Shown here: piece after piece, positions 28,783-38,189 of the stretch
Layout: each line of letters starts with the position of its first letter
Position numbering within the stretch: position 1 is the stretch's first letter
Assembly: GCF_025685415.1 (NCBI RefSeq)
Contig: NZ_JAGSYB010000001.1
Coordinates: 186,001 to 250,000 of the forward strand
Reading direction: 5' to 3'
DNA: 64,000 nucleotides
Origin: Terriglobus aquaticus
Lineage (GTDB): Bacteria; Acidobacteriota; Terriglobia; Terriglobales; Acidobacteriaceae
Notes under the pieces: generated by a model
The model's input: only the letters and a program-made list of their open reading frames with translations
Databases searched by the model: none
What the model was told of the DNA's origin: nothing
Position numbers and translations under genes: made by a program

Positions 28783-30366
28783 ATGCTCTTCAAAGCATTC
28801 AGCGCAGCTGTGTATGGCATCGACGCTCACCTGATTGAAGTGGAAGTGGACTTCAGTGGCGCCAAGCTGGAGAAGTCCATCTTCAACATGGTCGGCCTGC
28901 CGGACACGGCCGTGCGCGAGAGCCGCGACCGGGTGCAATCGGCCATTCGCAATTCGGGCTTTGACCTGCCTACCACGCGCATTACGGTGAACCTGGCGCC
29001 CGCGGATCTGAAGAAGGAGGGCTCCGGCTTCGATCTGCCGATTGCGGTCGGCATCCTTGGCGCGTATGGAGCATTGCACGCACGCGACCTGAGCGGCTTT
29101 CTGATGATTGGGGAGTTGGGGCTGGACGGCGCGGTGCGTGCCGTGCCTGGCGTGCTGCCCATGGCGGTGCTGGCGCGCGACAACGGCATCCGGCGGTTCA
29201 TCGTGCCCGCTGCCAATGCGCGCGAAGCGGCCGTGGTTGAGGGTGTCGAGGTCTTCGCGGTGCGTAGCCTGACGGAGGTCCGTGAGCTGCTCAACGCGGA
29301 CAGCCTTGGCACGCTTGCAGCTCAGCCGGTTCGGGTGCAGGCGCAGGATCTGTTGCAGGAGACGGAGGTGTTCCCGTTCGACTTCAAGGACGTGCGCGGA
29401 CAGCATACGGCGAAACGAGCCTTGGAGGTTGCGGCCGCTGGCAGTCACAACATCCTGATGATCGGGCCGCCGGGCAGCGGAAAGACGATGCTTGCCAAAC
29501 GCCTGCCGGGCATCCTGGCGCCGCTGCGGTTTGAGGAGGCGCTGGAGACGACCAAGATCCACTCGGTGGCGGGCGTCCTCAACGGCGAACAGGGGTTGGT
29601 CACGCAGCGGCCGTTTCGCTCACCGCACCACACGGTCAGCGATGCGGGACTGATTGGTGGAGGCATGGTGCCGCGGCCAGGTGAGGTATCGCTTGCGCAC
29701 AACGGTCTGCTCTTTCTGGATGAGGTACCGGAGTTCCCCCGAAACGTGCTCGAGGTGCTGCGCCAGCCGCTGGAAGACGGGACGGTGACGATCTCGCGCG
29801 CGGCGATGAGCCTTAGCTTTCCTGCGAGATTCATGCTGGCCGCAGCGATGAACCCATGCCCGTGTGGATACTTCAACGATTCGCAGCGCGAGTGTACCTG
29901 CACGCCACCGATGATCCAGAGGTATGTGTCAAAGGTGAGCGGACCGTTGCTGGATCGCATCGACATCCACATCGAAGTGCCGGCGGTGCAGTACAAGGAA
30001 CTGCGGCAGGGCAGCGCTGCCGAAGGCTCCGAGCAGATACGGCAGCGAGTGCTGGCCGCGCGTGAGGTGCAGCATGATCGATTCAGCCGCACGGGTGCGC
30101 AGGCAAGCCCCAAACGCGGGAAGGCGGTCTACAGCAACGCGCAGATGTCGACCCAGCAGATTCGCCTCCACTGTGAGCTGAATACGGATGCCGAACGGCT
30201 GCTGGAACGCGCCATGCAGCAGCAGGGCCTGAGCGCCCGCGCGCACGATCGCATTCTGAAAGTTGCACGCACCGTGGCGGACCTGGACGGAGCGCAGGAC
30301 ATCGCCGTGAAGCACATTGCGGAAGCAATCCAGTACCGTACCCTTGACCGGAGTTACTGGTCGTAG
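28783..30366 (+). CDS. comM: YifB/ComM-family Mg-chelatase-like AAA+ ATPase
   Basis: A 527-residue member of the YifB/ComM family; ComM is a branch-migration helicase helping integrate foreign DNA in natural transformation. The N-terminal ChlI-like fold contains [20 protein letters not shown] and [16 protein letters not shown]. Then come Walker [39 protein letters not shown], Walker [12 protein letters not shown], and the zinc-like [17 protein letters not shown]. The C-terminal part ([19 protein letters not shown]) is the family lid. Length matches E. coli YifB (506). Other competence genes are not in the window. Confidence 0.93.
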   Translation: MLFKAFSAAVYGIDAHLIEVEVDFSGAKLEKSIFNMVGLPDTAVRESRDRVQSAIRNSGFDLPTTRITVNLAPADLKKEGSGFDLPIAVGILGAYGALHARDLSGFLMIGELGLDGAVRAVPGVLPMAVLARDNGIRRFIVPAANAREAAVVEGVEVFAVRSLTEVRELLNADSLGTLAAQPVRVQAQDLLQETEVFPFDFKDVRGQHTAKRALEVAAAGSHNILMIGPPGSGKTMLAKRLPGILAPLRFEEALETTKIHSVAGVLNGEQGLVTQRPFRSPHHTVSDAGLIGGGMVPRPGEVSLAHNGLLFLDEVPEFPRNVLEVLRQPLEDGTVTISRAAMSLSFPARFMLAAAMNPCPCGYFNDSQRECTCTPPMIQRYVSKVSGPLLDRIDIHIEVPAVQYKELRQGSAAEGSEQIRQRVLAAREVQHDRFSRTGAQASPKRGKAVYSNAQMSTQQIRLHCELNTDAERLLERAMQQQGLSARAHDRILKVARTVADLDGAQDIAVKHIAEAIQYRTLDRSYWS

Positions 30367-30824
30367 ATCACATGACCGCATGAGCTCGTCTCCGCGCCGA
30401 TGCGGACGATCTCTCAACCTTTCGGATGACCTTATTCGCCATTGTGCGATAAGCGCCCCTGAAGGTGTTCACAAGGCAGAAACGGAGCCGATTCGGGGAA
30501 AAACATGTTGCGTTCCCAGGCAAGAGCCATTAGCTTCTCAAAGGAACCGGAAAGCCCGAGAAGTTTTCGGAGCCCGGTGAGTGTGCGTCGAGGGCTTTAG
30601 GCCAGGTTCTCCGCGCCGCACAGGCGCCCAGATTGTCGAGGCGTCTTCCGCACGGTCAGTCGTCGCAATGAGCGCCATAAGAGTGCTATGCAGGCGGAAG
30701 ACAACTGTCGTTGCGACCGGAGGCTAGGTCGCATCGTCCAATCTATGAGCCTTCGTCCTTCTCCAGCATCATCGGCGAGTACCGTCGGAGTTTGCCGGCG
30801 CGGAGACCCCAAAGGAGTCCAGTT
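30367..30824 (+). other. 458-bp gap upstream of rpoZ with an extended hairpin
   Basis: No frame here looks coding. A structured element stands out: GTCTTCCGC (30643-30651) pairs with GCGGAAGAC (30694-30702), and inside it AGCGC (30671-30675) pairs with GTGCT (30683-30687, one G-U). A ribosome-binding AAAGGAG (30811-30817) for rpoZ lies at the end. It could hold the rpoZ promoter plus a long leader or an RNA gene. I cannot match it to tmRNA, RNase P, SRP or 6S RNA by motif. Confidence 0.3.
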
Positions 30825-31052
30825 ATGCGATCTGATTTGATTTTTGGTGCGTTGACGCACGTAACGAACCGCTACCAGCTCTGCCAGTTGGCCAGCAAAG
30901 CAACCCGTAAACTGCATAAGCCCAACACCCGCCTGCAGGACACGACGAACGAGGTGCTTGGCCGCTTCCGTGAGCAGGTTCCCACCACTTTTGAAGTAGG
31001 CCCCGAGCCGGAAGAGATTCTGGACCACATCGAAGAGCGCCGGGCCGCCTAA
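30825..31052 (+). CDS. rpoZ: RNA polymerase omega subunit (Rpb6-like)
   Basis: A 75-residue protein. The core THVTNRYQLCQLASKATRKL with the following RLQDTTNEVL corresponds to the omega/Rpb6 fold helices (compare 'NRYELV..A.KRARQL'). Omega binds beta-prime and helps assemble RNA polymerase. The C-terminal tail is acidic (EPEEILDHIEERRAA). ATG 30825 has AAAGGAG 7 nt upstream, which decides against an in-frame start at 30711. It precedes rho by 167 bp, so two transcription genes are adjacent. The identification rests on motif similarity in a short protein. Confidence 0.75.
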   Translation: MRSDLIFGALTHVTNRYQLCQLASKATRKLHKPNTRLQDTTNEVLGRFREQVPTTFEVGPEPEEILDHIEERRAA

Positions 31053-31219
31053 CCTGGTTTACGGGCCGTGCGCAAGCGCGGCCCTCTACCGCCGAGCGAT
31101 CGTACGAAGCACTCTGCACCACCAGTCTTCCCGCAGAACCTCTTTTCCGCACCACCCTCCGCTCTACCCCCTCCCGTAACACCCCAATTCCAACAATCTG
31201 AATGCAGTACCAGGTGAAC

Positions 31220-32470
31220 ATGACCATTTCTGAACTGAAAGAAAAGAGCATCGCGGAGTTGGGTAAGCTCGCCCGCGGTCTCGACATCCAGGGCACCAGC
31301 GCCCTTCGCAAGCAGGACCTGATCTTCAAGATCCTCCAGGCTCAGAGCGAAAAAGAAGGACATATCTTTGCGGAGGGCGTGCTTGAGATCCTGCCCGACG
31401 GCTATGGATTTCTGCGCTCGCCGGATTACAACTACCTGCCCGGTCCCGACGATATTTACGTTTCTCCTTCGCAGATCCGCAAGTTCGATCTGAAGACTGG
31501 CGACACGATCAGCGGAAACGTGCGCCCGCCGCACGAAGGCGAGAAGTACTTTGCACTGGTCAAGATCGAAGCCATCAACTTCGAATCGCCTGAAGAGACC
31601 CGCAACAAGATTCTGTTCGACAATCTGACCCCGCTGTACGCCGATGAGCGCGTGAAGATGGAGACGGTCCGCGACAACATCAGCGGCCGCGTGATGGACC
31701 TGCTGACGCCAGTGGGCAAGGGACAGCGTGGTTTGATCGTCGCGCCTCCGCGCACGGGCAAGACGGTTCTGCTGCAGTCCATCGCGAACTCCATTACCGC
31801 CAACCACCCCGAGGTCGTTCTCATCGTTCTCTTGATCGACGAGCGCCCGGAAGAAGTGACCGACATGCAGCGCTCGGTCAAAGGTGAGGTCATCAGCTCG
31901 ACCTTCGATGAGCCGGCGGCGCGCCACGTGCAGGTTGCCGAAATGGTCATCGAGAAGGCAAAGCGTCTGGTGGAGCACAAGCGCGATGTGGTGATTCTGC
32001 TGGATTCCATCACGCGTCTGGCGCGTGCGTACAACACCATCGTTCCGCCCAGCGGCAAAGTGCTTTCGGGTGGTGTGGATTCGAATGCCCTGCAGCGGCC
32101 GAAGCGTTTCTTCGGTGCGGCCCGCAATATCGAAGAGGGCGGCTCACTGACCATCATGGCCACGGCGCTGGTCGATACGGGATCGCGCATGGACGAAGTG
32201 ATCTTTGAAGAGTTCAAGGGCACCGGCAACATGGAAGTGATCCTGGATCGCAAGCTGGTCGACAAGCGTGTCTTCCCGGCCATCGATATCCAGCGCTCGG
32301 GCACCCGTAAGGAAGAGCTGCTGATTCCGAAGGAAGATCTGCAGCGTACCTGGATTCTGCGCAAGGTGCTGAATCCGCTGTCGCCCACGGAAGCGATGGA
32401 ACTGTTGACGGACAAGCTGGCGAAGACTCGGAATAACAGTGAGTTCCTGCACAACATGAACTCGCTATAA
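31220..32470 (+). CDS. rho: Transcription termination factor Rho
   Basis: About 416 residues, a homohexameric RNA helicase that ends transcription. The N-terminal Rho_N helix bundle ([19 protein letters not shown]) precedes the cold-shock-like RNA-binding domain ([24 protein letters not shown]). The ATPase core has Walker [14 protein letters not shown], Walker B-type [18 protein letters not shown], the Q-loop [20 protein letters not shown], and the R-loop [26 protein letters not shown] 31220 begins the usual Rho N-terminus; an ATG at 31202 is also possible. A clear hairpin terminator follows. Confidence 0.97.
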   Translation: MTISELKEKSIAELGKLARGLDIQGTSALRKQDLIFKILQAQSEKEGHIFAEGVLEILPDGYGFLRSPDYNYLPGPDDIYVSPSQIRKFDLKTGDTISGNVRPPHEGEKYFALVKIEAINFESPEETRNKILFDNLTPLYADERVKMETVRDNISGRVMDLLTPVGKGQRGLIVAPPRTGKTVLLQSIANSITANHPEVVLIVLLIDERPEEVTDMQRSVKGEVISSTFDEPAARHVQVAEMVIEKAKRLVEHKRDVVILLDSITRLARAYNTIVPPSGKVLSGGVDSNALQRPKRFFGAARNIEEGGSLTIMATALVDTGSRMDEVIFEEFKGTGNMEVILDRKLVDKRVFPAIDIQRSGTRKEELLIPKEDLQRTWILRKVLNPLSPTEAMELLTDKLAKTRNNSEFLHNMNSL

Positions 32471-32487
32471 ATCGGCTGCATGCCAGC

Positions 32488-32514
32488 AAGGGACTGCGAA
32501 CATCGCAGTCCCTT
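32488..32514. terminator. Terminator after rho
   Basis: A perfect 12-bp stem (32488-32499 with 32503-32514, AAGGGACTGCGA), ACA loop, then TTCGTTT. It lies between convergent rho and the GGDEF/EAL gene and has an A/T run on each side. Confidence 0.85.
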
Positions 32515-32535
32515 TTCGTTTGCAGCAAAGGTGGT

Positions 32536-34227
32536 TCAAGCGAACCCGGGAACAAGGTAGCCGGGCCCGTCATCGGCCTTGCACATGCTTTTCTGCTGTT
32601 CCGGCGCCAGCAAGAGACGCTGGATGAGTTCGGGGCCTTGGGGACGTGCCAGGAGGAAACCTTGCATCTCGTTGCAGCGGAGACTCTGCAGCATCTCCAT
32701 CTGTTCCGGGGTCTCAACGCCCTCTGCTACCACGCTTAGGTTCAGGGTATGAGCCATGTCAATCAGCGCCTGCAGGACGGCAAACCCATTGTTTGTGTCG
32801 TGTACGCCCTGCACAAAGACCCGATCAATCTTGAGAGCGTCCGCATTGAGTTCGCGCAGCCGGCCAAACGAGGAGTAACCCGTACCGAAGTCGTCGATAG
32901 AGATGCGCACGCCCAGGTCGCGCAGCTTCTGCAGGTGAGCCTTGACCGTCGCGAAGTCGCGCGCCAGGGCGCCCTCGGTCACCTCGAGCTCCAGGCAGTC
33001 CGGGGGCAAAGAGCTTTCCTGAAGAATGGCTTCAATGGTCCGGACGAAATCTTCCCGCGCCACCTGCACCACGCAGATATTGACCGCAATCCGCTGGATG
33101 CTCGCTCCGGAGCGCCGCCACGCACACATTTGTTTGCAGGCCCGGCGCAGAACCCAGGTGGACAGCGGGACGATCAGGCCGGTCTCTTCGGCGATCGGAA
33201 TGAATTCGTTGGGTGAGATGGTGCCATCCGTCGCATCGTGCCATCGGGCCAGAGCTTCCGCCGCAACGATGCGTCCGTGACAGTCATAGATCGGTTGGTA
33301 CACGAGCTGTAGTTCTTCATTCAGCAAGGCACGCTGCAGCTTGTCCGCCAGGGTGCGACCGCGCGCTTCAACCGGTTCGGAGCTTTGTTCCGCGTGCCCG
33401 TAGCTGTCGCGGCCGGATCGCTTGACGGCGTACATGGCTCGCTCAGCGGAGGCCACCAGTGACTCGGCGCTGGTGCCGTCGCCCGGGTAGGATGAGATGC
33501 CGATGCTGACGCCGGTGGTGAACTCGCGATTCTTGATCATGTGTGGCCGCGATATGGTGTGCACCATGCACTCGGCCAGCGCGTTCAATTCAGAACGCGA
33601 GACGTTGCGGTGCAGCAGAACGACAAACTTGTCTCCGCCGAAGCGGCTGAAGTGGTCTATGGGGTGCAGGCAGTTCGCCACGCGGGCGACGATCTGCTGC
33701 AGCAACTCATCGCCCGCGCGATAGCCCAGCAGCGTGTTGGCGTGACGCAGGCCGTCCAGATCCACATACATGCAATGCAGCGAGGTGTCCGCGGAGCCCG
33801 CTCTGCGGATCAACTCCGCCATGCGACGCTGCATGGCTGCTCGATTTGGTAGGCCCGTTAGATCGTCATGCTGTACGCAATGCAGCAGGTGCTCGCGCTG
33901 GAAGCGTTGGCTGCGCAACCGGTGCAGGGCACGCACCACACCGAAGCAGGTGAACGGACCGCACAGACTTGCCGTGGCAACCAGTGCAAAGCGGGACAGT
34001 GAGTGGGCGACCACACCGGAGCTAAGCAGAGTTTGTGCCAGGTACGCCGCCGCAATCCACTGCACGGCGACCACAGCGGTCGTCACCCGGTCCAACTCGC
34101 GCAAGGCAAGCGCAGCAGCACGCAAATCGCGGGCGGCCAAGCTCAGCCTTCGAGCGCGGAGTGCCCGGACAGGTCCGGGCGAAATAGGGTGAGCGCCCCT
34201 GGAGGCGCTTTGGCTGTCGTTCCGCAT
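32536..34227 (-). CDS. GGDEF/EAL c-di-GMP protein, probably a phosphodiesterase
   Basis: A 563-residue protein: basic N-terminus, two transmembrane helices (VAVQWIAAAYLAQTLL, ALVATASLCGPFTCFGVV), then GGDEF (about 115-285) and EAL (about 295-545). The diguanylate cyclase signature is degenerate, GGDKF at 197-201, with Lys replacing the catalytic Glu. The EAL motif is intact (EALARW, 324-329), as are LELEVTEG, DDFGTGYSSFGRL and LKIDRVFVQ. It therefore most likely hydrolyses c-di-GMP, with the GGDEF part regulatory. There is no obvious periplasmic sensor domain. It is a single gene, convergent with rho. Confidence 0.93.
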   Translation of the reverse strand: MRNDSQSASRGAHPISPGPVRALRARRLSLAARDLRAAALALRELDRVTTAVVAVQWIAAAYLAQTLLSSGVVAHSLSRFALVATASLCGPFTCFGVVRALHRLRSQRFQREHLLHCVQHDDLTGLPNRAAMQRRMAELIRRAGSADTSLHCMYVDLDGLRHANTLLGYRAGDELLQQIVARVANCLHPIDHFSRFGGDKFVVLLHRNVSRSELNALAECMVHTISRPHMIKNREFTTGVSIGISSYPGDGTSAESLVASAERAMYAVKRSGRDSYGHAEQSSEPVEARGRTLADKLQRALLNEELQLVYQPIYDCHGRIVAAEALARWHDATDGTISPNEFIPIAEETGLIVPLSTWVLRRACKQMCAWRRSGASIQRIAVNICVVQVAREDFVRTIEAILQESSLPPDCLELEVTEGALARDFATVKAHLQKLRDLGVRISIDDFGTGYSSFGRLRELNADALKIDRVFVQGVHDTNNGFAVLQALIDMAHTLNLSVVAEGVETPEQMEMLQSLRCNEMQGFLLARPQGPELIQRLLLAPEQQKSMCKADDGPGYLVPGFA

Positions 34228-34320
34228 ACTCCCGGCTTATCGGCCTCCTGTCCCTAAGCGACAGCGTTGCGGATCTTTTGTCGCATCATGGGACGCCCAT
34301 TCCGGCACGCTGCTGCGGTG

Positions 34321-34890
34321 TCAGCGCTTTCTCGGAGCGTCTGAGCCGGGTGGCAGGCCGGTGTGCGGAGCTATGCTGGCATGGCTTACCGGAGAGTTCA
34401 GCACGATGGACGTGTTGGTCGACACGTAAGGCATCATGGCGTCCAGAACCTGCTCCAGATGATCCATGTCGCGCACCGCCACCTGCGCAAGGAAACTTTC
34501 GTTTCCGGTGACGCGATGGCACTCCAGGATCTCAGGGATAGATTTCGCCAGGGTGGCGAAGGCGGCGATGCGGTCGCCCGCTACGGTCACCTTGACGAAG
34601 GCGCGGATGCCCAGCCCGAGCGCGGCCGCGTTCACCTGTGCCCGGTAGCCGAGAAGGACACCGGCATCTTCCAGACGACGGACCCGGTCAATCACGGAAG
34701 GGGTGGAGAGGCCGACGCGTCGGGCGAGTTCGGAAAACGAAACTCGAGCATTCTGTTGCAGCTCTTCCAACAGCAGCAGGTCGGTTTGATCGACAGAAGC
34801 GGCGGCGGAAACGGGCTTGTTGGAATTCAGGCGAGAAGGGACTGCCGGTTTACGCGGGGACTGGATGATGGAAGAAGGGGTGCGCTTCAT
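34321..34890 (-). CDS. Lrp/AsnC-family transcriptional regulator
   Basis: A 189-residue regulator. A low-complexity N-terminal extension of about 33 residues (Ser/Pro/basic) precedes the winged HTH: DQTDLLLLEELQQNARVSFSEL and VGLSTPSVIDRVRRLEDAGVL. The C-terminal RAM (ligand/oligomer) domain starts at GIRAFVKVTV and contains ILECHRVTGNESFLAQVAV. Family proteins are about 150-165 residues, so this one is longer at both ends. It is divergent from the cysteine-synthase-like gene across about 70 bp, a typical arrangement for a regulator and its target. Confidence 0.92.
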   Translation of the reverse strand: MKRTPSSIIQSPRKPAVPSRLNSNKPVSAAASVDQTDLLLLEELQQNARVSFSELARRVGLSTPSVIDRVRRLEDAGVLLGYRAQVNAAALGLGIRAFVKVTVAGDRIAAFATLAKSIPEILECHRVTGNESFLAQVAVRDMDHLEQVLDAMMPYVSTNTSIVLNSPVSHASIAPHTGLPPGSDAPRKR

Positions 34891-34959
34891 AAGGTAAAAG
34901 ATAGTGATCGGCTTACGATGTGAGGATACATTGCCTGCCTATTTGAATACAGTGTGACC

Positions 34960-36033
34960 ATGTACTCCGCTGCACCAATTGCACCCGCTATGGCACCGCC
35001 GCCTTTCGACGTTCAGCAGCGACTGGCTCCGCTGCGCGCGATGGTTGGGAATACGCAGTTGCTGGTCATCACGTACCGGTTTCGCGGACGCATGGGAAAG
35101 GTCTGCGCGAAGGCGGAGCACCTGAACCTGAGCGGCTCGATCAAGGATCGGATGGCGCTGCACATCCTGGAGACCGCGTATGCGGATGGAACGCTGCGGC
35201 CCGGCGACTGCATCGTGGAGGCCACCAGTGGCAACACTGGCATCGCCTTTGCTGCCCTGGGCTCGGCGCTGGGGCACCCGGTGACCATCTACATGCCGGA
35301 CTGGATGAGCAAGGAGCGGCACGACCTGATCCGCAGCTACGGCGCGACGGTGCAGAGTGTGAGCAAGGAGCAGGGTGGCTTTCTTGGCAGCATCGATCGC
35401 TGCCGGCAGTTAAGTGCGGAACGCCGCGAGGTGTTTCTGCCTCGACAGTTCGAGAACTCCGCAAATGTGGAGGCGCACGCAAGGGGCACGGGTCCCGAAC
35501 TGCTGGCGCAGCTTCACATGGCTGGTCTGCCGCTGGACGCGTTTGTGGCCGGGGTAGGTACAGGCGGAACCGTGATGGGCGTGGCGCAGGCCATGCGAGC
35601 AGCTCGCATGCGCGTGCGGTGCCACCCGGTGGAGCCTGCCGAGTCGCCCACACTATCGACCGGACACAAGGTTGGCTCGCATCGCATTCAGGGCATCTCT
35701 GACGAGTTCATCCCCGACATCGTCAAGCTCGAGGAACTGGACCCCGTAATTGCGGTTCACGATGGCGACGCGATCCTTATGGCACAGGCGCTGGCGCGGC
35801 AGTTTGGCCTGGCACTGGGAATTTCATCAGGGTGCAACTTCCTGGCGGCGGTTAAAGCCGGGGAGGAGTCGCCGCACGAGGTGCCGGTGACCGCCACCGT
35901 TTTTTGTGACGACAGCAAGAAGTACCTGAGCACGGGTCTGCTGCGCGAGGAGCCGCTCAAGGACGGCTATTTGACACCGGAAATCCAGCTCCTGGACCTC
36001 CGCGTAATTTCACGCTGCGGTCCGCTGCCCTAG
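34960..36033 (+). CDS. Cysteine-synthase-like PLP enzyme
   Basis: About 357 residues, fold-type II PLP enzyme of the CysK/CysM/CBS group. The Schiff-base lysine is K62 in LSGSIKDRM. The substrate loop is [15 protein letters not shown]; the phosphate loop [36 protein letters not shown] matches the cysteine-synthase helix (compare GIGAGFIPDxL). [12 protein letters not shown] ends the core. It may make cysteine from O-acetylserine or act in cystathionine or D-amino-acid chemistry. ATG 34960 is chosen; a GTG 6 bp upstream is possible. The divergent Lrp regulator probably controls it. Confidence 0.88.
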   Translation: MYSAAPIAPAMAPPPFDVQQRLAPLRAMVGNTQLLVITYRFRGRMGKVCAKAEHLNLSGSIKDRMALHILETAYADGTLRPGDCIVEATSGNTGIAFAALGSALGHPVTIYMPDWMSKERHDLIRSYGATVQSVSKEQGGFLGSIDRCRQLSAERREVFLPRQFENSANVEAHARGTGPELLAQLHMAGLPLDAFVAGVGTGGTVMGVAQAMRAARMRVRCHPVEPAESPTLSTGHKVGSHRIQGISDEFIPDIVKLEELDPVIAVHDGDAILMAQALARQFGLALGISSGCNFLAAVKAGEESPHEVPVTATVFCDDSKKYLSTGLLREEPLKDGYLTPEIQLLDLRVISRCGPLP

Positions 36034-36078
36034 GCGACTTGCGCCCGGCTCGACGGGTGGAGCATCGTAGTAGTAGCA

Positions 36079-36531
36079 GTGAGACACGGATTTCATTGGC
36101 GGGAAGGCCTCCGGGTAGGCAGGGAGTGGCGGGACCGCCTTATCGGCCTCGTCGTTCTGCTTTGCACGGCCGTGGGGCTGGTGACTTCACCGCTTTGCCT
36201 TGCGGCGCAGCCCAGGCGGCATGCTGAGTTCGCCGCAGCAGCGGCGAACTCGATGGGTGACATGCATTCGTCTCAGCCCTGTGTTGATCCGTGTTGCGAA
36301 CACTCGGCGCCGGCCAAAGCGCCGCAACCGCGTCGAGACTGCGTGGATCATTGCGTGGCGGCAGCGCCTGAGTTGTGGTCAGCCGATGGTTTACTGCTGC
36401 TTTCGTTGGTGGTGTTGCCGACGATTCACAGCGCTGCGGCTTCGCCTGTAGTGCAACAACGTCGAGCTTTACCGCCGCTAGCGCGGGCTGTTCCGCCCAT
36501 GCTCTCCTTCGCGCTTCCGCTGCGAATCTGA
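36079..36531 (+). CDS. Small Cys-rich membrane/secreted protein ahead of multicopper oxidase
   Basis: A 150-residue protein without a known family. A hydrophobic segment (LIGLVVLLCTAVGLVTSPLCLA) acts as a signal or anchor; then CVDPCCEHSAPAK and RRDCVDHCVAAAP give CxxxCC and CxxxC pairs with His nearby, a possible metal site. A second hydrophobic stretch (LLLLSLVVLPTIHSAAA) follows. GTG start at 36079. It stands 77 bp before the multicopper oxidase on the same strand, so a role with copper is inferred from position and composition only. Confidence 0.6.
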   Translation: MRHGFHWREGLRVGREWRDRLIGLVVLLCTAVGLVTSPLCLAAQPRRHAEFAAAAANSMGDMHSSQPCVDPCCEHSAPAKAPQPRRDCVDHCVAAAPELWSADGLLLLSLVVLPTIHSAAASPVVQQRRALPPLARAVPPMLSFALPLRI

Positions 36532-36608
36532 TTCCTCTGCTCCAGACCTGACTCCCGCGCCGGTGACCCCGGCCTGCGCACACCTGCTCTGTTGACCTGA
36601 GGAACACA

Positions 36609-38189
36609 ATGACAAACCGACGTGGATTCTTACGCCGCGCGCTCAGCATGGGTGCGGGGCTAGCGACAGTGCCCGCCCTGGCGGAAGGTGCTTCCCGAGC
36701 GGGGCAGCAATCTCTGCGAGAGCCGACCGGCGGCAATGCTGGACCGTTGTCGCAAAGTGCTGCTGCCATCAAGATGGGCGCGCATACCTCGACCGCGGGG
36801 CATGCGCCGGTGCGCGTGGTGACGACGGACGTGCCCGATCTGGCGTTCACGCTGGAGGACGGTTGGAAGGTCTTCCGATTGCGGGCTGAAGTAATTCGGC
36901 GCGAGATCCTGCCGGGGAAGACGCTGGACCTGTGGGGGTTTAACGGCTCGGCGCCCGGGCCAACGATCCAGGTGACTGAGGGCGATCGGGTGCGGGTGAT
37001 CCTGGAGAACCGGCTGCCCGAGCCGACCTCCATGCACTGGCACGGCTTTGAGGACAGCATCCGCTTCGATGGCATGCCTGGCGTTTCGCAGCGGGCGGTT
37101 CCGCCCGGCGGAACGTACACCTACGAGTTCCACATCACCCAGACCGGCACGTTTTTCTACCACTCGCACCTGGCGATGCAGGAGATGGTCGGCATGCTGG
37201 GCGGGTTCATCATGCACCCGCGGCAGGCGCATGCGCCCGCGGTGGACTACGACTTCCTGGTGCACTTGCAGGAGTATGCGGTGCTGCCCAACAACACCGT
37301 CCCGAACAGCGCGGAGATGGAGTTCAACTGGCTGGTGCTGAACGGTAAGAGCGGTCCCGCGCCAACGCCGCTGGTGGTGCGATTGGGCAGCCGCGTGCGC
37401 ATTCGGTTCGTGAACCTGGGTATGGATCACCACCCTATGCACCTGCACGGCCACACCTTTTACGTGACGGGTACCGAAGCGGGACGCATCCCAGAGACGG
37501 CATGGTGGCCCGGCAACACGGTGTTGGTGGGAGTTGCGCAGGCTCGCGATGTCGAGTTCCTGGCCAACAATCCCGGCGACTGGATGCTGCACTGCCACCT
37601 GCCACACCACATGATGAACCAGATGAACTCCAGCACAAGCCGGGCCTTCAGCGGGGACACGCTGACCAGCAACGGAATGATCTCCGCCGGTGCGAACGGT
37701 GCGGGCATGAAGCATGGGAACGCGACGGAGCAGGGAGCGATGGCCGGCATGATGATGTCGGGGATGAACCGCCTGGAGATCGCTCCAAATGCGAACGAGG
37801 TGCATGGCTTTCCGCAGGACGCTTTCATGGAAGGTCCGCTGATGAACATGGATGCGATGGTGGACAAGCCAGAGAACTTCGGGCTGCCGCCGGGCTGGAG
37901 CGAAAACATGCAGGGCATGATGACGTTTGTGCGGGTGTTGCCGGCGGAGCAATATGACGAGGTGATGCGCCGGGTTGCGGCTCATGCGGACGGGGCCAAG
38001 GGGCACGACGACACGCCTGGGATGGACCACTCCATGCCGGCTATGGATCACGCGATGCCGGGAATGGATCACTCCATGCCGGGTATGGATCACGCGATGC
38101 CGGGGATGGATCACTCCACAATGCCTGGGATGGATCACTCGAAAAAGCCCGGCATGCAGATGCCGGCGCAGGACGGAGGCAAGCGATGA
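36609..38189 (+). CDS. Tat-exported multicopper oxidase (CopA/laccase-like)
   Basis: A 526-residue periplasmic oxidase. A twin-arginine signal RRGFLRRALSMGAGLATVPALA precedes cupredoxin domains. All copper motifs are present: SMHWHGFED, GTFFYHSHLAMQEM, HHPMHLHGHTFYV and WMLHCHLPHHMMNQM (HCHxxxHxxxxM, with a Met axial ligand). After the catalytic core there is a Met/His-rich region and a C-terminal tail of six MDH units. It probably oxidises Cu(I) and gives copper tolerance. It overlaps the TolC-type gene by 4 bp (ATGA), so the two are translationally coupled. Confidence 0.93.
   Translation: MTNRRGFLRRALSMGAGLATVPALAEGASRAGQQSLREPTGGNAGPLSQSAAAIKMGAHTSTAGHAPVRVVTTDVPDLAFTLEDGWKVFRLRAEVIRREILPGKTLDLWGFNGSAPGPTIQVTEGDRVRVILENRLPEPTSMHWHGFEDSIRFDGMPGVSQRAVPPGGTYTYEFHITQTGTFFYHSHLAMQEMVGMLGGFIMHPRQAHAPAVDYDFLVHLQEYAVLPNNTVPNSAEMEFNWLVLNGKSGPAPTPLVVRLGSRVRIRFVNLGMDHHPMHLHGHTFYVTGTEAGRIPETAWWPGNTVLVGVAQARDVEFLANNPGDWMLHCHLPHHMMNQMNSSTSRAFSGDTLTSNGMISAGANGAGMKHGNATEQGAMAGMMMSGMNRLEIAPNANEVHGFPQDAFMEGPLMNMDAMVDKPENFGLPPGWSENMQGMMTFVRVLPAEQYDEVMRRVAAHADGAKGHDDTPGMDHSMPAMDHAMPGMDHSMPGMDHAMPGMDHSTMPGMDHSKKPGMQMPAQDGGKR
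38019..38140 (+). repeat. In-frame tandem repeat, Met/His tail of the multicopper oxidase
   Basis: Six units of about 21 bp encode G-M-D-H-S/A-M-P variants (HSMP and HAMP alternate; the fifth is HSTMP, the last HSKKP). The near-identical DNA of adjacent units points to recent duplication. The MxH pattern suits copper or silver binding. Confidence 0.85.

Noticed and set aside
38019-38140. CRISPR-like repeat
   Set aside because: Units are contiguous, in frame and code for a Met/His tail; no spacers.
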